Positions 1 through 5,787 of a stretch of DNA of 5,787 bases are shown in pieces. The first letter of the stretch is position 1. Every line of letters begins with the position of its first letter. Source of the DNA: Prevotellaceae bacterium UBA3849 (GTDB taxonomy: Bacteria > Bacteroidota > Bacteroidia > Bacteroidales > Bacteroidaceae); the NCBI GenBank assembly GCA_002392645.1, contig DGHL01000096.1, positions 1 through 5,787 on the forward strand, read 5' to 3'. Both the position numbers and the translations under genes were made by a program. Below the pieces are notes generated by a model, which saw only the letters and a program-made list of their open reading frames with translations, was not told where the DNA came from and did no database searches.

Positions 1-308
1 CGCTTGATGATACCAGCGTTGTTAACGAGGATGTCAATCTGACCTACCTCAGCGTGTATCTTATCTACGAGTTCCTTAACGGCAACCTCGTCGCATACGT
101 TGCAAACATAGCCCTTCACGTTTGTGATGCCAGCCTCTTTGTAGTTGTTGAGACCACGCTGGAGAGCCTCCTCGTTGATATCATTGAAAATGATGTTCTT
201 TACTCCGGCTGCTACGAAAGCCTTGGCAATGTTGAAGCCGATACCGTAAGATGCGCCAGTAATCCAGGCATTCTTACCCTCAAGTGAGAAATCTTTTAAA
301 CTTGTCAT
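1..308 (-). CDS. SDR-family oxidoreductase, gluconate 5-dehydrogenase-like (5' part only)
   Basis: The ATG at 308-306 opens a frame that runs off the left edge after 102 codons. It is the N-terminal half of a classical short-chain dehydrogenase/reductase. A Rossmann glycine motif TGASYGIG is at residues 18-25, an acidic turn FND is at 41-43 at the end of the second strand (usually associated with NAD(H) preference), and the family motif NNAGIIK is at 96-102. The catalytic Ser/Tyr/Lys would lie outside the window. The wording of the N-terminus (FSLEGK, YGIGF, FNDIN, GYVC) is close to Bacteroidales proteins annotated as gluconate 5-dehydrogenase, which interconvert gluconate and 5-ketogluconate in the cytoplasm; the exact substrate is an inference and a related sugar-acid or polyol is possible. 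Residue 70 is Asn where the family normally has Asp. The gene starts 31 nt after the CoA-transferase stop, on the same strand and without an intervening terminator, so co-transcription is likely. There is no clear Shine-Dalgarno. Confidence 0.88.
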   Translation of the reverse strand, partial: MTSLKDFSLEGKNAWITGASYGIGFNIAKAFVAAGVKNIIFNDINEEALQRGLNNYKEAGITNVKGYVCNVCDEVAVKELVDKIHAEVGQIDILVNNAGIIK

Positions 309-339
309 AGTAATTAAATTATGAATAAAAAGTTATGAG

Positions 340-1845
340 TTAATCCTTTATGTATTCTGAGAAATCCGTCAGGCGCATATCACCCTTGCGACGCAATGTG
401 TCGTGCATGGCGAATGCTGCAGGGAGGTTGTGGTGAGTCTGACCGCCAGAAGCAATCTTCACGTACTCACGCAGCAACGGACGGTAGTCTGGGTGTGCAC
501 AATTCTCGATAATCAGCTGTGCACGCTCTATAGGAGCCTTGCCGCGCAGGTCGGCTATTCCCTGTTCCGTAATGATTACGTTGACGTCGTGCTCAGAGTG
601 ATCCTGGTGGCTCACGAATGGCACGATGGCAGAAATCAGTCCGCCCTTAGCCACTGAAGAACAGGTGAATATTGAAATATATGCATTACGCTCGAAGTCG
701 CCTGAACCACCGATGCCGTTCATCATCTTTGTGCCAGAGATGTGGGTTGAGTTAGCGTTGCCGTAGATGTCAACCTCGATGGCAGTGTTGATGGCGATGA
801 CGCCGAGTCGGCGAATTACCTCCGGAGAGTTTGAAATCTCAGACTGGCGTATGGTGAGACGCTTTGAGAACAAGTCGATGTTGTCATATACGCGCTTCAG
901 GCACTCGTTGTCCACGGTGAGTGAACATGTAGATGCATCCTTTACGCGGCCCTCGAGCATCATATCGACGATGGCATTCTGCAGCACCTCGGTGTAGATA
1001 TTGAAGTCAGGGATGCTCTTGTCCTTACCTACGGCGCTGAGGATAGCGTTTGCGGTAGTACCCACACCACTCTGCATTGGAAGGAATGAAGATGGGATGA
1101 CGCCGCGCTTCATATCTCCGAGCAGGAACTGAGCCACGTTGGCACCGATCTGGTCGGTGACAGGGTCTGTTCCCTTGAAGGCACGAGCCTCGTCAGGAAT
1201 GTCGCACTCCACAACGCCTACCACCTTCTTCTTGTCTATCTCAAGGTAAGGAGTACCGATGCGGTCGCTTACCTTTGTTATCATGATAGGCTGACGGAAA
1301 GGAGCGTCGAGAGGCTCATATACGTCGTGCAATGATGCCACGCCTTCGCTATGGAAGCGGTTGAGCTCGATAATCACTTTCTCTGCCATGCGTGCCACGG
1401 TAGGAGAAATACCGCCGGCAGAAGTGAGGAATACGTGGTATTTGTCGCCAGCATCCTCTATCTTACAAACCTCGATGATGCCCCACTGCAGCTTGCCGAA
1501 GAAGCCATAGCGCAACTCCTGTGCCATGTGAGACAGGTGGAGGTCATTGTAACGTATCTCGTTCTTGTTTACACGTGTGCGGAAATCGACATTGGTGGTA
1601 TAGGGAGCACGGAAGCCTATTGCCTCAGCGGCAGCAAGGTCGCCATCTGTGCTCTGACCTGTCGATGCACCTGTAAACAGGTTTATCTTAAACTCGTTAC
1701 CCTTTTCATGCTCAGCCACGGCGAGCTTCGCCAGCTCTTTCGTAACTGCTTTTGGCGCACCTGCCGGAGTGAAACCGCTCAGGCCTATAGAGTCGCCATT
1801 CTTAATCATTGACGCTGCCTCCAAGGCAGTGATTGTTGTGTACAT
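340..1845 (-). CDS. Acetyl-CoA hydrolase/transferase family protein (succinyl-CoA:acetate or propionyl-CoA:succinate CoA-transferase type)
   Basis: A complete 501-residue class I CoA-transferase, the usual length for the Ach1/Cat1/AarC/ScpC group. Visible motifs are GLSGFTPAGAPK (residues 21-32), the glycine-rich VGTTANAI (261-268), TEVLQ (285-289) whose Glu286 aligns with the catalytic glutamate that forms the glutamyl-CoA thioester, GIGGSGDFERNA (377-388) and ITEQGIADLRG (425-435). These enzymes move CoA between acyl-CoA and a free acid in the cytoplasm. In Bacteroidales the plausible roles are acetate formation by acetyl-CoA plus succinate, or the last step of the succinate-propionate pathway; sequence alone does not separate these, and simple hydrolase activity is less likely. 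The start gives the N-terminus expected for the family and lies about 30-40 nt downstream of a good Bacteroidetes promoter. An SDR gene follows 31 nt after the stop. Confidence 0.94.
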   Translation of the reverse strand: MYTTITALEAASMIKNGDSIGLSGFTPAGAPKAVTKELAKLAVAEHEKGNEFKINLFTGASTGQSTDGDLAAAEAIGFRAPYTTNVDFRTRVNKNEIRYNDLHLSHMAQELRYGFFGKLQWGIIEVCKIEDAGDKYHVFLTSAGGISPTVARMAEKVIIELNRFHSEGVASLHDVYEPLDAPFRQPIMITKVSDRIGTPYLEIDKKKVVGVVECDIPDEARAFKGTDPVTDQIGANVAQFLLGDMKRGVIPSSFLPMQSGVGTTANAILSAVGKDKSIPDFNIYTEVLQNAIVDMMLEGRVKDASTCSLTVDNECLKRVYDNIDLFSKRLTIRQSEISNSPEVIRRLGVIAINTAIEVDIYGNANSTHISGTKMMNGIGGSGDFERNAYISIFTCSSVAKGGLISAIVPFVSHQDHSEHDVNVIITEQGIADLRGKAPIERAQLIIENCAHPDYRPLLREYVKIASGGQTHHNLPAAFAMHDTLRRKGDMRLTDFSEYIKD

Positions 1846-1881
1846 TGTCTGTTCGTATTGAGATATTAATTATTTCAATGG

Positions 1882-1913
1882 CAAAATTACAAAAATTGCA
1901 CGAATTAAACAAA
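1882..1913 (-). promoter_or_regulatory. Bacteroidetes-type promoter for the CoA-transferase gene
   Basis: Read on the minus strand, TTTG (1913-1910) is followed by exactly 20 nt and then TAATTTTG (1889-1882), matching the Bacteroidetes primary sigma consensus TTTG-N19-21-TAnnTTTG at every fixed position. Transcription would start near 1875-1878, giving a 5' UTR of about 30 nt before the ATG at 1845. The consensus is established knowledge; use of this copy is inferred from position and fit. Confidence 0.8.
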
Positions 1914-1926
1914 TTTGTGCAATGTT
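1892..1926. promoter_or_regulatory. Operator-like palindrome overlapping the CoA-transferase promoter
   Basis: Two 15-nt arms (1892-1906 and 1912-1926) are inverted repeats matching at 13 of 15 positions around a 5-nt centre (AAACA). The core half-site is TTGCACGAATT on the left against AATTTGTGCAA on the right. The palindrome covers the TTTG element and most of the spacer of the minus-strand promoter, where a bound repressor would block RNA polymerase. The regulator is unknown, and the surrounding AT richness raises the chance of accidental symmetry, though the GTGCA/TGCAC cores are not simple A/T runs. Confidence 0.5.
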
Positions 1927-1980
1927 TTTTTATTAAAATGTGTAAAATACAGAATTATAAAAAATAAATGTAGTAAAAAA

Positions 1981-2012
1981 TTTGCATTTTCTGAAAAATA
2001 TGTGTACCTTTG
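1981..2012 (+). promoter_or_regulatory. Bacteroidetes-type promoter for the greA-HIT transcript
   Basis: TTTG at 1981-1984, a 20-nt spacer, then TACCTTTG at 2005-2012 followed by C at 2014, a full match to TTTG-N19-21-TAnnTTTG. The 60 bp just upstream (1921-1980) hold only seven G/C bases and could act as an UP-like region. The predicted start near 2016-2020 leaves an unusually long leader of about 170 nt before greA. Confidence 0.82.
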
Positions 2013-2060
2013 CCGAAGATATTTTGATAAGAGCTTTTTATAAGCAAACTGACAAGTTTG

Positions 2061-2119
2061 GGATTCCGACCTACGCCGCAACAGACTATGCGACAATACG
2101 GTTGGGGTTCTTATTTTTT
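2061..2119 (+). terminator. Terminator-like hairpin plus U-tract inside the greA leader
   Basis: Bases 2061-2071 (GGATTCCGACC) pair with 2100-2110 (GGTTGGGGTTC) over 11 consecutive pairs, seven Watson-Crick and four G·U, and the stem is followed at once by TTATTTTTT (2111-2119). This is the layout of an intrinsic terminator. The 28-nt loop with its small inner stem and the wobble pairs make it weaker than a textbook case, which fits partial termination. The T-run could also pair with GCAAA at 2130-2134 (TTTGC at 2117-2121), a possible competing structure. Confidence 0.45.
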
Positions 2120-2176
2120 GCTATTACCTGCAAATTGAGCAGGTACGAATACGAGAACATAAACAAGAAAAACAAA

Positions 2177-2180
2177 AGGA
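2177..2180 (+). promoter_or_regulatory. Ribosome binding site of greA
   Basis: AGGA ends 9 nt before the ATG at 2190. It is the clearest Shine-Dalgarno-like site in the window and favours 2190 over the in-frame ATG at 2199. Confidence 0.5.
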
Positions 2181-2189
2181 AATAAAATT

Positions 2190-2654
2190 ATGGCTTACAT
2201 GTCAAAAGAAGGCTACGAGAACCTCGTGGCAGAACTACATCGCCTTGAGGCTATCGAGATGCCTAAGGCTAGTGCGGCAATAGCAGAGGCTCGTGACAAA
2301 GGCGACCTCTCTGAGAACTCTGAGTACGATGCTGCAAAGGAGGCTCAGGCTCACCTCGCAGAGAAGATAAACCAACTGAAGACGACCATAGCTGATGCAA
2401 AAATCATCGACAAAAGCCGCCTGTCAACCGATGCGGTACAGCTTCTCTCAAAGGTAGAGATGACCAACATGGCTAACAAGGCAAAGATGTCATACACCAT
2501 AGTATCGGCTAACGAGGCTAACCTGCGCGAGGGTAAGATCTCCATCGAGACTCCTATAGCACAGGCTCTGCTCAACCATAAGGTGGGCGACATTGTGGAG
2601 GCTCAGATTCCACGTGGTGTACTGAAACTGAAGATTGAGAACATAACATACTAA
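2190..2654 (+). CDS. greA: Transcription elongation factor GreA
   Basis: A complete 154-residue GreA, close to the family's usual length of about 158. The N-terminal coiled-coil hairpin (about residues 1-75) carries the tip signature ARDKGDLSENSEYDAAKEAQ at 34-53. Asp39 and Glu42 correspond to the E. coli Asp41 and Glu44 that chelate the catalytic magnesium when the coiled coil enters the RNA polymerase secondary channel, where the factor stimulates cleavage of backtracked transcripts. The C-terminal FKBP-like domain (about 80-154) has the typical GKISIETPIAQALL and KVGDIVEAQIPRG segments that bind the polymerase. The start MAYMS matches the common Bacteroidales form and is supported by AGGA upstream. 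The HIT gene follows after 5 nt, so the two are almost surely one transcript. A long structured leader suggests control by attenuation. No key residue is missing. Confidence 0.97.
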   Translation: MAYMSKEGYENLVAELHRLEAIEMPKASAAIAEARDKGDLSENSEYDAAKEAQAHLAEKINQLKTTIADAKIIDKSRLSTDAVQLLSKVEMTNMANKAKMSYTIVSANEANLREGKISIETPIAQALLNHKVGDIVEAQIPRGVLKLKIENITY

Positions 2655-2659
2655 GCACT

Positions 2660-3055
2660 ATGGATATTTTTTCAAAGATAGCAGCTGGCGAAATACCAAG
2701 CTACAAGTGCGCAGAAAACGAGGAGTTCTACGCATTCCTTGACATCAATCCCGTAACAAGAGGTCACGTATTGGTAATACCTCGTCGCGAGGTGGATTAC
2801 ATCTTCGACATGGACGATGACGAGACCGCACGCTACTTCAATTTCGCAAAACGCGTGGCATGGGCTATCAAGGAGGCTTTCCCATGCAAGAAGGTAGGTA
2901 TGTCGGTCTTCGGACTTGAGGTTCCTCATGCACACATTCACCTCATGCCTATGCAGACAGAGAGCGATATGGATTTCCGCAAGGAGAAGCTGACGCTCCC
3001 TGAGGAGGAGATGCGCGAGATCGCAGACAAGATTTACAAGGCTTTCTCGAAATAA
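2660..3055 (+). CDS. HIT-family protein (Hint-like nucleotide hydrolase/transferase)
   Basis: A complete 131-residue single-domain histidine-triad protein. The N-terminus IFSKIAAGEIPSYK (residues 3-16) and FLDINPVTRGHVLVIPRR (26-43) are hallmarks of the Hint branch. The triad HAHIHLM is at 90-96, with His90, His92 and His94 lining the active site. Family members bind purine nucleotides and hydrolyse nucleoside phosphoramidates or related adenylates in the cytoplasm; the physiological substrate here is unknown. The segment GMSVFGLEVPH (80-90) has Ser82 where many Hint proteins carry Asn, which I believe is common in Bacteroidetes copies. It starts 5 nt after the greA stop and is probably translated from the greA transcript. 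No strong Shine-Dalgarno is seen. Confidence 0.95.
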   Translation: MDIFSKIAAGEIPSYKCAENEEFYAFLDINPVTRGHVLVIPRREVDYIFDMDDDETARYFNFAKRVAWAIKEAFPCKKVGMSVFGLEVPHAHIHLMPMQTESDMDFRKEKLTLPEEEMREIADKIYKAFSK

Positions 3056-3106
3056 GCGAACAGAAATAGCACAACAACACAAGACACCAAACCAAGATAA
3101 CTTTAT

Positions 3107-5599
3107 ATGAAAAGGACCATAACCGCACTGTTGCTGGTGATAGCAACCGTTACAGCATTGGCGCAAGGACAGATAAGAGGACTGATACTTGACAAGAATA
3201 CCTCTGAGGCAATGTCGTTCGTAAGCGTGGCACTTACACCACAGGGGGAAACGGCCCCAACGATGGGAGCCTCATCTGATTCAGAAGGAAAATTCCACTT
3301 TAAGAACGTGAAGTTCGGCACATATATGCTGACACTGTCCTTCGTAGGCTACAAGGAAGTAAGGAAGCAGGTGGAACTGAACGAGAAGAATCATACGATA
3401 TCGTTCGCTGCCCTTTACATGAAGGAAGACGCCACCACTCTTAACGAGGTACAGGTGACGGGACAGCGCTCTGCAATGAAACTGGAGGTTGACCGCAAGT
3501 CGTTTGACGTTGCCGGCATGGTGACAAGTGCCGGACTGTCTGCTTCTGAACTGCTGGAGCAAGTGCCATCCGTTGAGGTTGACAATGACGGTAACGTTTC
3601 GTTGCGTGGCAACACCAGTGTGGAGGTATGGATCAACGGTCGCTCAAGCGGACTCACAAGCGACAACCAGGCGCAAGTGTTGCAGCAGTTGCCTGCCGAG
3701 AGCATTGAGCGCATAGAGGTTATCGACAACCCTTCTGCAAAATTCTCAGCAGAGGGTTCTGCCGGCATCATCAATATCATATTGAAGAAAGACCGCAAGG
3801 CAGGCTATTATGGTTCGGTGCAGGTGGGTGCAAACACTCGCGGCGGAGCAAACACTTCGCTCAGCCTCAACTATAACTCTTCGAAGTTTGATGCATTCCT
3901 TAACGTAGGCTACCGCCACATGGAGAACAGCGGCAAGAACGAGAGTGAGCAAGACAACCTCGTTGACGGCATTGCAAAGTCATACGAGCGCCACTATACT
4001 GAGAACAGCCAACTTGGCAATAACCTTTTCAGTCGCGCAGGATTCACATGGCACGCTGACGAGAAAAACGACCTCGGTCTTACCGGTATGTTCATGACAG
4101 GCAAACGCAAGAGTTCATCATCAACACCATACTATTATGGTGACTACACCGAGGCAGGCGAGATATTAAACCATACCCGACTGCGCAACAACTCGTCAAA
4201 CAATCATATGCGCTTCGCTTTCATAGAGTTCAACTATCGTCACCTCTTCAGCGAGAAGCATTTCATAGACTTCACTGCAAGTCACATGAACATGAGGATG
4301 GATAACAACAACTTCTACCAGGACAGTATATGGTATGAAGATGAAGCAATCGATCCACACAGCAGCTACCAAAGCCGTCCGATGAAGGTGCGCAACCATC
4401 ACTCTGACATAAAGCTGCAATATGAGAATGCAATAAATGACAAGGTAAAGCTGGAAGCCGGCTACAACGGCAGTTTCTCACACGAGAGCTCACCACAGGA
4501 ATCGTTTGAGGCTGACAACTGGTATGGCATTGGCCTTACTGAGGACAAGACTTACTTCAACCGCTTTGTATATGACAACGACATACATGCCCTGTATGCA
4601 AGTCTGTCATACAAGTTTAACAAGCTAAGCATCATGGCAGGACTGCGCGGAGAATACTGGCGCATCAACACAGAGTCGCTGAACTGGCAGCAAGAGCATG
4701 GCGAAACAGAAAAGGACAAGCCTTTCAAGAAAGACTACTTCCAGTTGTTCCCTTCACTGTTCATGTCATACCAGATTACGCAGTCGCAGCAGCTGCAGCT
4801 GAACTACACACGTCGTCTGCGCCGTCCTTGGGGCGGAGAGCTCAACAGCTTCCGCAATACCAGCGATGCGTCTATCATTTCATTCGGTAACCCATTGCTT
4901 ACACCAGAGTTCTCAAACTCTTTCTCACTGAACTATCTGAAGACATGGGAGCAGCATTCAGTGCTCGTATCTGCATACTACCGTCCTACGACAGACGTCA
5001 TACAGAGGGTGAACTATCGCAACACCAGCGACAACCTGATGTACCGTACACCTGAGAACGTGGCAAAGTCAACAGCAACGGGTGTGGAGATAACCGCAAA
5101 GAACAAACTGTGGAAGATATTGGACCTCACAACAAACGTGAACCTCTATCACTACAAGCTCGATGCCTTCAGCTACAACATAGAAGGGCAGACTGTAAAC
5201 GGTGAGGCACAGGACAACTTCACATGGAACGCTCGAATAATGGCAGCACTCAGACTGCCTTACGACATCAGCGTACAGGTTACTGGTACTTATAATTCAC
5301 GACAGGTCATAACACAGGGTCACCGCCCTGCATCATACGTTGTTGACATGGGTATCAGGAAGAACTTCCTCAACCGTATGTTCACTCTCTCCGTAAACTG
5401 TCGTGACCTGCTGAACAGCCGCAAATGGGAGAGCTATACCAATAGCGACACCTTCAGCCGCTATCAGCTGAACAGAAGACGCAGCCGCACCGTAAACTTC
5501 ACACTCACATGGAACTTCGGAAACCAGTCAGGAAAGAAGAAGAGCGTGGAAAGACCTGAAGAGGAAGAAGAATACAACAACAACGGCTACGACATGTAA
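3107..5599 (+). CDS. Outer-membrane beta-barrel protein, TonB-dependent receptor-like (CarboxypepD_reg, plug, barrel)
   Basis: An 830-residue exported outer-membrane protein. Residues 1-19 (two basic residues, a hydrophobic core, then ALA before Gln20) form a Sec signal peptide. Residues 21-110 are a CarboxypepD_reg-like Ig fold (IRGLILDKNTSEAMSFVSVA, FVGYKE). LNEVQVTGQ (112-120) sits where a TonB box would be. About 121-232 is a plug domain with VSLRGNTSVEVWINGR (164-179) and SIERIEVIDNPSAKFSAEG (199-217), the wording of the outer-membrane beta-barrel family 3 proteins. About 233-806 is the barrel, closing with TVNFTLTWNFGN, and a charged tail with a run of five Glu ends the protein. These proteins sit in the outer membrane and may take up or bind a ligand; the substrate cannot be told, and there is no SusD-like partner in the window. 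It starts 51 nt after the HIT gene with no terminator between, so read-through from greA is possible. Confidence 0.9.
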   Translation: MKRTITALLLVIATVTALAQGQIRGLILDKNTSEAMSFVSVALTPQGETAPTMGASSDSEGKFHFKNVKFGTYMLTLSFVGYKEVRKQVELNEKNHTISFAALYMKEDATTLNEVQVTGQRSAMKLEVDRKSFDVAGMVTSAGLSASELLEQVPSVEVDNDGNVSLRGNTSVEVWINGRSSGLTSDNQAQVLQQLPAESIERIEVIDNPSAKFSAEGSAGIINIILKKDRKAGYYGSVQVGANTRGGANTSLSLNYNSSKFDAFLNVGYRHMENSGKNESEQDNLVDGIAKSYERHYTENSQLGNNLFSRAGFTWHADEKNDLGLTGMFMTGKRKSSSSTPYYYGDYTEAGEILNHTRLRNNSSNNHMRFAFIEFNYRHLFSEKHFIDFTASHMNMRMDNNNFYQDSIWYEDEAIDPHSSYQSRPMKVRNHHSDIKLQYENAINDKVKLEAGYNGSFSHESSPQESFEADNWYGIGLTEDKTYFNRFVYDNDIHALYASLSYKFNKLSIMAGLRGEYWRINTESLNWQQEHGETEKDKPFKKDYFQLFPSLFMSYQITQSQQLQLNYTRRLRRPWGGELNSFRNTSDASIISFGNPLLTPEFSNSFSLNYLKTWEQHSVLVSAYYRPTTDVIQRVNYRNTSDNLMYRTPENVAKSTATGVEITAKNKLWKILDLTTNVNLYHYKLDAFSYNIEGQTVNGEAQDNFTWNARIMAALRLPYDISVQVTGTYNSRQVITQGHRPASYVVDMGIRKNFLNRMFTLSVNCRDLLNSRKWESYTNSDTFSRYQLNRRRSRTVNFTLTWNFGNQSGKKKSVERPEEEEEYNNNGYDM

Positions 5600-5605
5600 A
5601 GGTGG

Positions 5606-5787
5606 GTTCTATAAATTAGCTTTGACAGATTTTCGGATTTGTTTCGAGGGCAGAGTGTCAGCAGATGAGTGAGCATAGCGGGCTATGTGATCGAAGATGC
5701 TGACAATATGCACCGAAAGAAAACGAAAAGATGGCGAAACGTCAACCCACACTTTGAGTATAACATTACGGTGGTAATTTATAGAAC
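5606..5787. repeat. 182-bp interrupted palindrome with perfect 13-bp terminal inverted repeats
   Basis: The ends GTTCTATAAATTA (5606-5618) and TAATTTATAGAAC (5775-5787) are perfect inverted repeats. Inside, nested complementary blocks continue the hairpin: 5622-5626/5741-5745 (5 bp), 5630-5635/5724-5729 (6 bp), 5638-5640/5720-5722 (3 bp), 5642-5646/5714-5718 (5 bp), TGTCAGCA/TGCTGACA at 5656-5663/5698-5705 (8 bp), and CATAGC/GCTATG at 5674-5679/5682-5687 (6 bp). No plausible coding frame or promoter lies within. The element begins 6 nt after the barrel-gene stop and reaches the window edge, so the arms may extend outside. It resembles an intergenic palindromic repeat or MITE-like unit; a role as a transcript 3'-end stabiliser or terminator is possible, though no T-run follows a stem. 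Confidence 0.65.

Larger units (their letters stand above)
2018..2189 (+). ncRNA. Structured greA leader; possible attenuated leader RNA of about 100 nt
   Basis: This is the stretch between the promoter and the greA start. It can form successive hairpins: CAAACT/AGTTTG with a GACA loop (2045-2050/2055-2060), an 11-bp G·U-containing stem (2061-2071/2100-2110) enclosing a 4-bp inner stem CGCA/TGCG (2077-2080/2089-2092), a T-rich run (2111-2119), and a 7-bp stem TACCTGC/GCAGGTA (2125-2131/2139-2145). The final 40 nt are A-rich and unpaired, as expected ahead of a Bacteroidetes start codon. A transcript from about 2018 to 2119 could be a stand-alone small RNA, or the leader could control read-through into greA. 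E. coli greA is known to have a leader in which partial termination yields short GraL RNAs; the present sequence shows a similar layout but no claim of homology is made. I do not recognise a named riboswitch or Rfam family. The start is approximate. Confidence 0.5.

Noticed and set aside
54..287. Plus-strand open frame of 77 codons at the left edge
   Set aside because: The opposite strand encodes the SDR with a clear Rossmann motif; this frame is its shadow.
1351..1812. Plus-strand open frame of 153 codons inside the CoA-transferase gene
   Set aside because: It is antisense to a clearly conserved protein, with no promoter or family-like sequence; the same applies to the smaller antisense frames at 403-657 and 767-997.
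2045..2120. tRNA-like fold suggested by GGTTGGGGTTC in the greA leader
   Set aside because: No acceptor, D and anticodon arms of the right lengths can be laid out, and there is no proper T-loop sequence.
1982..2185. Open frame of up to 67 codons between the promoter and greA
   Set aside because: Its TTG start and its first ATG (2000) both lie upstream of the predicted transcription start and overlap the promoter elements. The region is better explained as a structured leader, and the peptide resembles nothing I recognise.
3097..3106. TAACTTTA just before the barrel-gene start as a promoter -7 element
   Set aside because: The last base does not fit TAnnTTTG, there is no TTTG at 19-21 nt upstream, and the start site would fall at or inside the ATG.
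2672..3166. Minus-strand open frame of 164 codons across the HIT gene
   Set aside because: It is a Cys/His-rich mirror of the HIT coding strand with no recognisable domain and no promoter.
5606..5787. Phase-variable invertible promoter bounded by the 13-bp inverted repeats
   Set aside because: Bacteroidales do use such switches, but no TAnnTTTG promoter occurs in either orientation inside the segment, and the interior is itself palindromic, which fits a hairpin element better.

Overview
The window looks like chromosomal DNA of a Bacteroidales bacterium, most likely a Prevotella-like member of the Prevotellaceae. Two non-coding signals fit the Bacteroidetes promoter consensus (TTTG, about 20 nt, TAnnTTTG) and sit upstream of genes at the expected distance. 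Most starts lack a strong Shine-Dalgarno, and the encoded proteins (a gluconate 5-dehydrogenase-like SDR, an acetyl-CoA hydrolase/transferase, GreA, a HIT protein, and a CarboxypepD_reg/plug/barrel outer-membrane protein) read like Bacteroidales versions of their families. The genus is an inference.

Layout: on the minus strand, a CoA-transferase (1845 to 340) is followed after 31 nt by the 5' part of an SDR oxidoreductase (308 to beyond the left edge), probably one transcript. A 344-bp divergent intergenic region (1846-2189) carries a promoter for each direction. The minus promoter is overlaid by a near-perfect palindrome that could be an operator. The plus promoter starts a leader of about 170 nt that contains an 11-bp stem followed by a U-tract, which looks like an intrinsic terminator, before greA. 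On the plus strand, greA (2190-2654) and a HIT-family gene (2660-3055) are 5 nt apart, and an 830-aa outer-membrane beta-barrel protein (3107-5599) follows after 51 nt with no visible terminator. The last 182 bp (5606-5787) form a large interrupted inverted repeat with perfect 13-bp ends.

Function: the minus-strand pair belongs to central carbon metabolism, namely acetate/succinyl-CoA exchange and a sugar-acid or polyol dehydrogenase. The plus-strand genes are housekeeping (transcript-cleavage factor, nucleotide hydrolase) followed by an envelope protein. The proteins are ordinary. The items most worth a second look are non-coding: the terminator-like greA leader, which resembles in logic the E. 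coli greA leader RNA, the operator-like palindrome, and the 182-bp terminal hairpin element.
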